DNA of 64,000 bases from positions 62,001 through 126,000 of the forward strand of contig NZ_LT891959.1 in the NCBI RefSeq assembly GCF_900186465.1. Direction: 5' to 3'. The notes beneath the pieces were generated by a model. That model did no database searches and had not been told where the DNA came from. It saw nothing but the letters and a program-made list of their open reading frames with translations. Origin of the DNA: Centipeda felix. Its GTDB lineage: Bacteria > Bacillota > Negativicutes > Selenomonadales > Selenomonadaceae. Below are positions 44,325 to 50,796 of this stretch, one piece after another. The stretch's first letter is position 1. Every line of letters begins with the position of its first letter. Position numbers and translations under genes: made by a program.

Positions 44325-44929
44325 CGTAACTCTTCCTTCCATTCTTCTACGCGGCGATAGAAGGTCGACGGGCTCATACGGCAAATGCGCATCGCTTCCC
44401 TTGCCGTCACTTCCCCGTTCCTCCATCGTTCTATGGTCTCTCTGAAATCCTTTGTCGTTTCGACCCGTGGCCGGCCAAAACGCACGCCTTTCCGACGTGC
44501 GAGATCAATCCCCTCCCGCTGCCGCGTGCGTATTTTTTTACGCTCCTGCGCAGCAACGTAACTGAGCAGACTGAGAAACTGGTCTTCCATCAGTTTTCCC
44601 AGTTCCCCCATCTCTCGAAACTTGCGGCTGTCAAACAGTGATTCCTGCTCCAGAACGACAATATCGGCACCGATGTTTCGTGTCATATCTTTCCACTCAT
44701 CGATGATCCCGTCGTAATCGCGCCCCAAGCGATCAAGCGCATCCAGGTAGAGCAGATCCCCTGCGCGGAGAACCCGCTTCATGGATTGGTAGGCCGGCCG
44801 TGAAAAGTCTTTTCCGCTCTGTCGATCCACAAAGATAAACCGCTCCTCGATTCCGATCTCTTTCATCTTTTCAATCTGCCGATCAGGATTCTGACTTTTG
44901 TCGGAGACACGAATGTATCCTATGTTCAT
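44321..44929 (-). CDS. Serine recombinase (resolvase/invertase family)
   Basis: The 202-residue enzyme has the catalytic N-terminus MNIGYIRVSDKSQNPDRQ (nucleophile Ser9) and conserved Arg residues in DALDRLGRD and ERKKIRTRQREGI. A C-terminal helix-turn-helix follows (TAREAMRICRMSPSTFYRRV). Such small enzymes resolve cointegrates or invert DNA segments. The ribosome site AGGAGGG is just upstream. The 60-bp region before the gene has repeated half-sites that could be its recombination site. Confidence 0.9.
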   Translation of the reverse strand: MNIGYIRVSDKSQNPDRQIEKMKEIGIEERFIFVDRQSGKDFSRPAYQSMKRVLRAGDLLYLDALDRLGRDYDGIIDEWKDMTRNIGADIVVLEQESLFDSRKFREMGELGKLMEDQFLSLLSYVAAQERKKIRTRQREGIDLARRKGVRFGRPRVETTKDFRETIERWRNGEVTAREAMRICRMSPSTFYRRVEEWKEELR

Positions 44930-44964
44930 CTTGCCCTCCTTCCCTTCATCATTCGATCAATCTG

Positions 44965-45025
44965 TTTCAAAACCTCTATGTTACTTTTGAGATGTTTCAA
45001 AATGATATACATGATATTTTGAGAT
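44965..45025. repeat. Repeated half-sites upstream of the recombinase (possible res/inversion site)
   Basis: TTTCAAAA occurs at 44965-44972 and 44995-45002. TTTTGAGAT occurs at 44985-44993 and 45017-45025. The two middle copies form an inverted pair TTTTGA / TCAAAA, and a partial palindrome centred near 45009 joins the last two. The rest of the 44930-45111 gap holds nothing else recognised. Confidence 0.45.
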
Positions 45026-45111
45026 ACTTTTTCATGCCAGCTGCCACTCTCCTAAAAAGTATACCTTTTGAAAAAGCTGCACACATTTCTGTGCGCAGCT
45101 GCATCCCCATA

Positions 45112-46026
45112 TTACCGGGCAAAGCCCCGCGACTCGTCTCTCTTGTTGCATTTTTTAAGAGCTGGAAGCAGGATCAGCTCCCTTCTGAGCAGCAGGGACT
45201 TTTTCATATACTCTTTGGAGATGTCCGATAGTCCTTCCGTGCTGTCAATCAGCCTGTCGATCTGTGCGGATGCCGTCTTGATTCTCGGCACGATGCGCTG
45301 GATCGCACGATGCAGGTCTTCCGGCGGATTCTTGAAGATTTCGTGGTAAAGAACACGCTCGTTATTCATTCGATAAACCGAGTTCAGATTGTACTCTTCC
45401 CGCTTAAATGCCGTTCCATTTTCCAATAAATATGCCTTTTCATTATCTGATTTAAGTGGTGAAAGGGATGACCCACAATCGTAAATCGGTGCAGGGGATA
45501 ATGTCCCATCTGTCATCTCAATGAGTCCCCAGTTATCCAGATGACGATCTCCGTTGCCAATGAACGCATCTACAACGAACATATCCCAGAAGTAGTCTTT
45601 GATCTTTTCTCGATCTAGGCGCAGCGGTGAATGGTCGAGAACATCCATCACATCTTCAACGGTTGTTGTCCTGCGGGAGGTACTGTCTGTGTCGTTGAGA
45701 AGGAACTTGCTGAATTCAACCAAATTCCCTTCGCCATTTTGACAAAAGAGCTTACAGGCAACAACAATCTTTTCCATCTTATTCATAGGGTCTATGCACG
45801 TTGCGAGGAATGTCTCCTGTGCCGGGATACCTAGATGGCGAAAGATGCTGCATCCGATGTGTTCGGAAAACTGGTTGTTAATATAGCTAAGTGATGTTTT
45901 CTTTGTCGAACGAACGGGATCAGGAAATTTCACCATGTAGGTGTTCCCGTCATAGATCAATGTGCGTTTTCGTTCTGAACCGCCAAAGCGATTGCTGCGC
46001 CATGTTGCATTTGTAATGTCAATCAT
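45112..46026 (-). CDS. HipA/CtkA-like protein kinase
   Basis: The 304-residue protein has the HipA-type kinase core. It shows the beta-strand Lys in YMVKFPDP (Lys33), the catalytic loop FIGNGDRHLDNWGLI (Asp160, Asn165) and a metal-binding APIYDCGSSLSP (Asp183). The family phosphorylates cellular targets such as tRNA synthetases and often acts as a toxin. No HipB-type helix-turn-helix gene is adjacent. Instead its start overlaps by 8 nt a small gene that has a duplicate upstream, which suggests the small proteins are its partners. Confidence 0.8.
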   Translation of the reverse strand: MIDITNATWRSNRFGGSERKRTLIYDGNTYMVKFPDPVRSTKKTSLSYINNQFSEHIGCSIFRHLGIPAQETFLATCIDPMNKMEKIVVACKLFCQNGEGNLVEFSKFLLNDTDSTSRRTTTVEDVMDVLDHSPLRLDREKIKDYFWDMFVVDAFIGNGDRHLDNWGLIEMTDGTLSPAPIYDCGSSLSPLKSDNEKAYLLENGTAFKREEYNLNSVYRMNNERVLYHEIFKNPPEDLHRAIQRIVPRIKTASAQIDRLIDSTEGLSDISKEYMKKSLLLRRELILLPALKKCNKRDESRGFAR

Positions 46027-46237
46027 CTATCAGCCCTCCAAAATACATCAACATTTCCTCACGGTCAGCAGATGTAATATCTCCTTCCTTCATAGCATAT
46101 TTCGTCTCGGAAAAAAGATGGCTCATTTCAGAAATCATGAAAGCACGGTTCTTCTCCTCATACGCCCGGTAGAATGCCGTCATATATTCACAAAGCACCT
46201 CTTCATAGTCTTCCGGATTATATTTGTACTCCATCAT
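46019..46237 (-). CDS. Small acidic protein, copy 2 of a duplicated pair
   Basis: The 72-residue protein begins MMEYKYNPEDYEEVLCEYM and shares its plan with the neighbour at 46287-46508. The common pattern is YKYNPxDY, LCExMTxFY, a T-K-AMKE segment and a final YFG-LI. No known domain was recognised. AGGAGG lies 5 nt before ATG 46237. It overlaps the kinase gene by 8 nt, which makes it the best candidate for a kinase partner or antitoxin. Confidence 0.65.
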   Translation of the reverse strand: MMEYKYNPEDYEEVLCEYMTAFYRAYEEKNRAFMISEMSHLFSETKYAMKEGDITSADREEMLMYFGGLIDD

Positions 46238-46286
46238 TATCGCCTCCTATAGGATTCATAAGCCTGATTGCGCCTCATGATAAAGC

Positions 46287-46508
46287 TCAATCCTCCGGTA
46301 TCAACGCCCCAAAATAATCAAGGATATCATCACGTTCATCAGGAGATATAAAGCGCTCCTTCATCGCCTGTTTCGTGTCGAAAAAAATCCGTTGCCAGAT
46401 ACAAGATAAGTCAATAGCATTCGCCGTTGGAAGTGCCGCGTAAAAATTCGTCATGCTCTCACAGAGATAATCAACGTAGTCACTCGGATTATATTTGTAC
46501 TGCTCCAT
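46287..46508 (-). CDS. Small acidic protein, copy 1 of a duplicated pair
   Basis: The 73-residue protein (MEQYKYNPSDYVDYLCESM) is a paralogue of the next gene downstream. GGAGG lies 8 nt before ATG 46508. A good promoter (46557-46529) precedes it, so this copy, the second copy and the kinase form a three-gene operon. Function unknown. Confidence 0.65.
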   Translation of the reverse strand: MEQYKYNPSDYVDYLCESMTNFYAALPTANAIDLSCIWQRIFFDTKQAMKERFISPDERDDILDYFGALIPED

Positions 46509-46528
46509 GCGCCTCGCCTCCTACCTCA

Positions 46529-46557
46529 ATTATACCGCAGAGCGGATGCCGCGACAA
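46529..46557 (-). promoter_or_regulatory. Promoter of the small-protein/kinase operon
   Basis: On the minus strand TTGTCG (46557-46552) and TATAAT (46534-46529) are 17 bp apart. The start would be near 46522, 14 nt before the ATG. Confidence 0.7.
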
Positions 46558-46564
46558 CAGCTTC

Positions 46565-46915
46565 TTACTGGTACCCCTCGGGGATGCTGTCATCTCCCTG
46601 TGATGCCGTTGGTTCTTCCCTCCGGTGCTCCTCCTCGGCAGGAATCGTCGGATTTTCATCGACGAGGAACAGTCCCCCTTCGCTCTCCTCCATTGTTTTT
46701 GAGAGCGCGCTGATTTGACGTCGGAACACGATGTCCCTGCTCACGCTTTCATACTCCTCCAGCACATCAACGATCTTACCGCCGTGCTGAAAGATGGACT
46801 GCTGAACCAGGATGCACATTGTCCGACTGAAATTCTTCTGTTTTGCGACAAACTCCTCAAATTCCGCTGTCCGTGGGAAGCAGACAGACTTTGTAATCAC
46901 ATTCTTCTCTGCCAT
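46565..46915 (-). CDS. ParR-like partition adaptor (putative)
   Basis: The 116-residue protein follows the actin-like gene by 5 nt. Its N-terminal half (KNVITKSVCFPRTAEFEEFV, then RTMCILVQQSIF) could form a ribbon-helix-helix DNA-binding fold. Its C-terminal half is acidic and disordered. This is the layout of ParR/StbB adaptors that bind the centromere and the filament. The assignment rests mainly on position and size. Confidence 0.55.
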   Translation of the reverse strand: MAEKNVITKSVCFPRTAEFEEFVAKQKNFSRTMCILVQQSIFQHGGKIVDVLEEYESVSRDIVFRRQISALSKTMEESEGGLFLVDENPTIPAEEEHRREEPTASQGDDSIPEGYQ

Positions 46916-46920
46916 TTCCG

Positions 46921-48075
46921 TTATCCTTTCTCTCCACTACGCGCCTTATCGCCCAGCAGCTGAAAGAGCGGGCTGTTGATAAATGCGTTCAGCCCCTCTG
47001 CCTCGAGGAACACGGCATCGCTTGGATCGTCGATGTAGGCGAGCTCAATCTTCGCCCGCGTGCAGAATGCCATGAGTCGCTTTTCCAGTGCCTCACGCAT
47101 CAGGATAGAGCCGCCTCCATAGACAGCAACAACATCCACTTCGTTGTTGGCTCTTGAGATGACCTGCTCGGCCATCGTCAGAATTTCCTCCGCCTCATCT
47201 TCGAGTGCCAGCATGAAATAGGACATGGCCGCATCATAATACTTGTGTGAAGCATCACGCAGATAGCGGGAGAAATCCTGCCGTGTCACACTCTGCAATC
47301 CGAAGTCCCTCTTAAAGGGATCCAGCACCCGCTCAATCGCGTGGCCGTTTCCGTTATGCGTCCCCATGATAAAGTCGGGCTTAAAGGAGATTCCCGTCGT
47401 GATGGGAAACTCCGTCGTGCCCTCACCGATGGCGATATGAAGGACACGCAGCGTCTTGAACTTCCCGGCGGAAAGGTTCTCGGGCTGATGAATCAGTGTC
47501 GGACGATGCATAAAGGCGTGTGCGGCCGTGACGCCCTCGGGGATCGCCTTGACGAAATCAAACTGAATAAAAACGACATACTCCTTTGCCCCGACATACA
47601 CGGTAACCTTATGCTGCTTGTGCATGAACTTCTCGGCGAATGCGGCCGCCTTTGCCTTCGTGTAATAGGACACGGGAATCGCTGTCGCCATATCCACATG
47701 CACCTTGATCGCGTCTCCCGTATCAGGAACAGCCCCGCTCTCCCGATAGCACGCAGCGACTGCCTCTCCGGCGATATGTGCGAGCGTATTCACATAGACA
47801 ATATCGCTGGACACCTTGTCATTATCTACGCCGACGGTGATCGACCGGCACCGCTGCCCGCTCGAGAGTGCATACGCGCCGACGTAGTAGATTGCTCCTT
47901 CCACGGAGACAATGAGGTTGTCGTGGATGTGCTTCAGCACATACTCCGGGTTCAGTTCGTCCAAATTCACCAGTTTTCCGACACGCGCAAAAACATTCGG
48001 TGCACTGATCCGCTGGCCGTTAATCACCAGATCCTGTTCGGCGTTTCCATTGTCATTTGCCACCAAAAACTGCAT
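46921..48075 (-). CDS. Actin-like plasmid segregation protein (ParM/StbA type)
   Basis: The 384-residue protein has an actin-type ATPase fold. Phosphate loop 1 is FLVANDNGNAEQDL, the second motif is VLHIAIGEGTTEFP and the adenosine motif is VVAVYGGGSILM. ParM-type filaments push plasmid copies apart. Its presence implies that the island is, or once was, a low-copy plasmid or an element with a circular phase. The gene is preceded by promoter box copy A and a leader of about 120 nt. Confidence 0.8.
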   Translation of the reverse strand: MQFLVANDNGNAEQDLVINGQRISAPNVFARVGKLVNLDELNPEYVLKHIHDNLIVSVEGAIYYVGAYALSSGQRCRSITVGVDNDKVSSDIVYVNTLAHIAGEAVAACYRESGAVPDTGDAIKVHVDMATAIPVSYYTKAKAAAFAEKFMHKQHKVTVYVGAKEYVVFIQFDFVKAIPEGVTAAHAFMHRPTLIHQPENLSAGKFKTLRVLHIAIGEGTTEFPITTGISFKPDFIMGTHNGNGHAIERVLDPFKRDFGLQSVTRQDFSRYLRDASHKYYDAAMSYFMLALEDEAEEILTMAEQVISRANNEVDVVAVYGGGSILMREALEKRLMAFCTRAKIELAYIDDPSDAVFLEAEGLNAFINSPLFQLLGDKARSGEKG

Positions 48076-48134
48076 GACCGTTCCTCCTCGTCGTTCCTAT
48101 ACTCTTACCATTCATTCAGAAACAGATATGATTT

Positions 48135-48206
48135 CTATGCGATGTGCCGCATAAACACATGCGGATGTTCACGTAAATCTTTCACATCCATTTCATATTT
48201 AGTATA
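48135..48206 (-). other. Leader of the partition operon with an 18-codon frame
   Basis: From the predicted start near 48194 the leader contains an ATG at 48191 that opens MDVKDLREHPHVFMRHIA (stop at 48135), almost at the 5' end, and a stem CCGCAT / ATGCGG. No ribosome site is possible, so it would have to be read leaderless. The leader could also hold the partition centromere, but no direct repeats were seen. Confidence 0.25.
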
Positions 48207-48243
48207 TGTGACAGGAAATGGAAAAAATTCCTATCTTTTTTAC
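48201..48243 (-). promoter_or_regulatory. Island promoter box, copy A (partition operon)
   Basis: On the minus strand GTAAAAAAGATAGGA (48243-48229) is followed after 22 bp by TATACT (48206-48201). There is no normal -35; the box occupies that place. Confidence 0.6.
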
Positions 48244-48271
48244 TTTCCTGTTAGAACTTGATGAGAAACAC

Positions 48272-48299
48272 AAAAGCCGGATGCAAAACATCCGACTTT
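48272..48299 (-). terminator. Terminator of the ArdC-like gene group
   Basis: On the minus strand AAAGTCGGATG and CATCCGGCTTTT pair around TTTTG and are followed by GTGTTT. It lies 30 nt past the 26-codon gene. Confidence 0.65.
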
Positions 48300-48328
48300 C
48301 GTTCATGATTCACTTGCTGCAGGTGCGC

Positions 48329-48409
48329 TCAGTCTTCCATCAGCGCATCGTCTGCGGGCATGTCGTCAACATCTCCGCAGTACATTTCGTAGATTTCTTC
48401 ATCCGTCAT
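48329..48409 (-). CDS. 26-residue acidic peptide
   Basis: ATG 48409 is preceded by AAGGAGGTG, a full anti-16S match, 6 nt away, overlapping the stop of the ArdC-like gene. The frame encodes MTDEEIYEMYCGDVDDMPAD followed by DALMED. It is the last gene before the terminator at 48272. Such strong translation signals favour a real small protein of unknown role. Confidence 0.6.
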   Translation of the reverse strand: MTDEEIYEMYCGDVDDMPADDALMED

Positions 48410-48423
48410 TGTGTTCACCTCCT

Positions 48424-49866
48424 TCAGCGGGCGGCCTCCTGTGCCTTATTCTGCTCCACACCCTTGACTGCGATGATAAAGAGTGTCTGCGACGGCATCT
48501 TCCCGCTGCGTGCCAGCGAATCGAACGCCGCCTCTGGGACAAGAGCCTTCATCGCCGCTTTTACGTGGCTCTGCTGCCATTTCAGCTCATTCAGTGCCTT
48601 ACGTGCCGCACGAATGACATAGTTCGTCTCTTTGGACGGCTCGCGGATCTCTTTTGCCAGCAGCTGGATGAAGGTCTTTTCATAGTCCTTCGCGGGAACG
48701 ACTTCCTGGACATCCGCGCCCAGGATCGCGTCCAGCCGTCGATTGGCTTCAAGGCGTGCCTTCATGTATGTACCGTAGTCGAGGTTCTGGAAGTCGTAGA
48801 CTTCCTTTTTCGCCTGATAGCTCTTGTTGGCCGCTTCCTTTGCGTCCATGACCATCAGGAAGTAGTTGTCCCCCTTGAACGTGCCGCGCTCGGTGCGTCG
48901 TGCAAGATAGTCGATCATATCGTGCAGATAGGCATCCCGCCGCAGTTCCGGTGTCGGCGCGAGTGCGGGAACGCCTTTCCCTGACACGTCGGCCATATTG
49001 AAGAATTTCTTCGTATACGGCTGCTTGTCTTTGGTAAAGAGCACAAAGGTAACGGCTTTCGCATCCTTACGGATGGTGATGTCGGGGTTCGCTCCCGCCT
49101 CCTTTGCAGGAATCCAGCGATTATCCTGACTGCCAATATCCAGCTGATGCTGAACGGCGGGCAGCATATTCGCAACAGGCGGATAGAACGACTTATGTTC
49201 TCCATCCCTGCCCTGATAGATCAGGACAGGCACATGGATATTTTGCCGCTCTTCGTACGGTTTCTGCCAGACGGCATTCCCACTGGCGTGGGCTTCCTGC
49301 ATACGGTCACTAAAGGCTTTGCTTGCCTCGCTGACCAGCTCTTTTGTCGTCTTCTTTTCCTGCGGCTTTTTTGCCTGGGTTTCCTTCTCCGGCCGCTTTT
49401 CCTCCTGCTCTGCCATTGGTTTTGCCTCCTCCTGCGCTTCCTTGCGATGTTCCTCCGCGTTCAGCTTGTCGGCGATTGCCTGTGCTTCCTGTGCCGTCAG
49501 TGCCTCCCCGCGTTCCTTCTCCGCCGCATTCAGCTTGTCGACGATTTCCTGCGCCTTGTCTTTGTCCTTAAACCACGCGCCCGCTTCTTCGCGGTTTCCA
49601 CTATAGTCGGCAACATCCGCGTCCTTCCTGCGTTGTGCCTGATATATCATCAGACCCGCAGCCGGATCGATCGTGTTGCTTGAGACAAACCATTCGCTCT
49701 GCATGTTGTTCCTCCTTTGCTCACGCGCGGATGGACGCATTTCCTTTGCTTCGTGCGCCTCAACATCGCGCTCCCCTTCTTTCTGCGGCGCATATATGAC
49801 AGGATCATACAGGCTTGTATAATCCTTCCCGTAGGCAAAATCCTCCCGCTCCTGCAGCGTCTTCAT
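48424..49866 (-). CDS. ArdC-like protein of the conjugative island (putative)
   Basis: The 480-residue protein has a charged, helical N-terminal half (AEKERGEALTAQEAQAIADK). The middle part (EERQNIHVPVLIY, RWIPAKEAGANPDITIRKDA, VTFVLFTKD) resembles the ssDNA-binding N-terminal domain of ArdC antirestriction proteins. The zinc-protease half of ArdC is not evident; instead a helical C-terminus follows. Translation start is uncertain: ATG 49866 follows a stop and has no ribosome site. A perfect site (AGGAGGTG, 49904-49897) drives a different frame from ATG 49891, so a frameshift is likely. Confidence 0.5.
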   Translation of the reverse strand: MKTLQEREDFAYGKDYTSLYDPVIYAPQKEGERDVEAHEAKEMRPSAREQRRNNMQSEWFVSSNTIDPAAGLMIYQAQRRKDADVADYSGNREEAGAWFKDKDKAQEIVDKLNAAEKERGEALTAQEAQAIADKLNAEEHRKEAQEEAKPMAEQEEKRPEKETQAKKPQEKKTTKELVSEASKAFSDRMQEAHASGNAVWQKPYEERQNIHVPVLIYQGRDGEHKSFYPPVANMLPAVQHQLDIGSQDNRWIPAKEAGANPDITIRKDAKAVTFVLFTKDKQPYTKKFFNMADVSGKGVPALAPTPELRRDAYLHDMIDYLARRTERGTFKGDNYFLMVMDAKEAANKSYQAKKEVYDFQNLDYGTYMKARLEANRRLDAILGADVQEVVPAKDYEKTFIQLLAKEIREPSKETNYVIRAARKALNELKWQQSHVKAAMKALVPEAAFDSLARSGKMPSQTLFIIAVKGVEQNKAQEAAR

Positions 49867-49891
49867 TTATATTGTCATGTTCTTTTGGCAT
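49805..49891 (-). other. Out-of-frame start with consensus ribosome site before the ArdC-like gene
   Basis: ATG 49891, 5 nt after AGGAGGTG, opens MPKEHDNINEDAAG and ends at 49805 after 28 codons, overlapping the ArdC-like frame. It may be the true N-terminus joined by a frameshift near 49866, or a short translated leader. Confidence 0.4.
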
Positions 49892-49909
49892 ACGCGCACC
49901 TCCTCTGCA

Positions 49910-50779
49910 TCAAAAATCAGGCATTGGCTGTGACTGATAGAATTTTCGCCCTGTATCCGCCTCGTAGGATTCGAGCATGACCCGATCTCCGGGATCACCG
50001 GGATTAAAGAAGTGATAGGAGCCGTTCATCTGCTGCTCTTCCTGCCGCTGTTTGTCTGCCGTATCCTGCATCTGGCGAACGTTGCGGATCTGGATTTGAT
50101 CCCCCATGGCATTTGAGAGCTGCATGATGGCCATCTGCTTGATCGCTTCGATCTGCGCTCCTGCCTGACGTACCTGTGTCTCTCCGACCGCCTGATTCGA
50201 GTTTTCCAGTGCCGTTTGGAGTGCCGTCATGATCTGATCCATGTCCTGGTAGCGGTTGATGGTGTTCTGCGTTGCCGCTGTGTAGCTGTCCGATATGAAT
50301 TTGCTCGTCTTGCGGTAGTCGATCGCCTTGCCCGCAACACCATCGTCATAGTCCCGCTCAAAGGCTTCCGGATGGAGGTCGATGTTCGTGCGATTTTCTG
50401 CCATGGAGTGATAAAGGATCTTGATGTCCTTCATCCCCTGCTCTCTGCTCTCCGCCGGGAGCTTTCGGGCGTTTTCCTCCTCGATGCCGAGTTTGGCCGT
50501 CAGTTTTTCGAGCCAGGAAACGAACTTCGTCCCATAGAGGATGCTCTTAATATGCCGCGTGTAGTCATAGACATTGCCTCCGTTCGCGGCGAGGTCTTTT
50601 AGGGCAAAGGGGGACGGTGCACTGTCCGCCCAGGAGATGCTTGTGGGGCTGTAATAGTTCGGTGGGTCAAAAGGACGTGTTACGCCTGGAATTGACCACG
50701 CATAACCGATGCCGGCAGCTCCCATAAAGCATACGCAGAGTGCTGCGGTCACTTTCTTTGACCTTTTCCATCGTTTCAT
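49910..50779 (-). CDS. TrbJ/VirB5-like conjugation protein (putative)
   Basis: The 289-residue protein has a signal anchor (KKVTAALCVCFMGAAGIGYA) and a mostly helical periplasmic part with the run QAVGETQVRQAGAQIEAIKQ, typical of TrbJ/VirB5 secretion-channel proteins. ATG 50779 has GGAG 7 nt upstream. It lies 17 nt after the M23/lysozyme fusion gene, in one operon starting at promoter copy B. Confidence 0.6.
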   Translation of the reverse strand: MKRWKRSKKVTAALCVCFMGAAGIGYAWSIPGVTRPFDPPNYYSPTSISWADSAPSPFALKDLAANGGNVYDYTRHIKSILYGTKFVSWLEKLTAKLGIEEENARKLPAESREQGMKDIKILYHSMAENRTNIDLHPEAFERDYDDGVAGKAIDYRKTSKFISDSYTAATQNTINRYQDMDQIMTALQTALENSNQAVGETQVRQAGAQIEAIKQMAIMQLSNAMGDQIQIRNVRQMQDTADKQRQEEQQMNGSYHFFNPGDPGDRVMLESYEADTGRKFYQSQPMPDF

Positions 50780-50796
50780 ATTCAATCTCCTCTCTA

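Noticed and set aside
47341-48261. A 306-codon plus-strand frame
   Set aside because: It is antisense to the actin-like gene and runs through its promoter; the sequence has no domain features.
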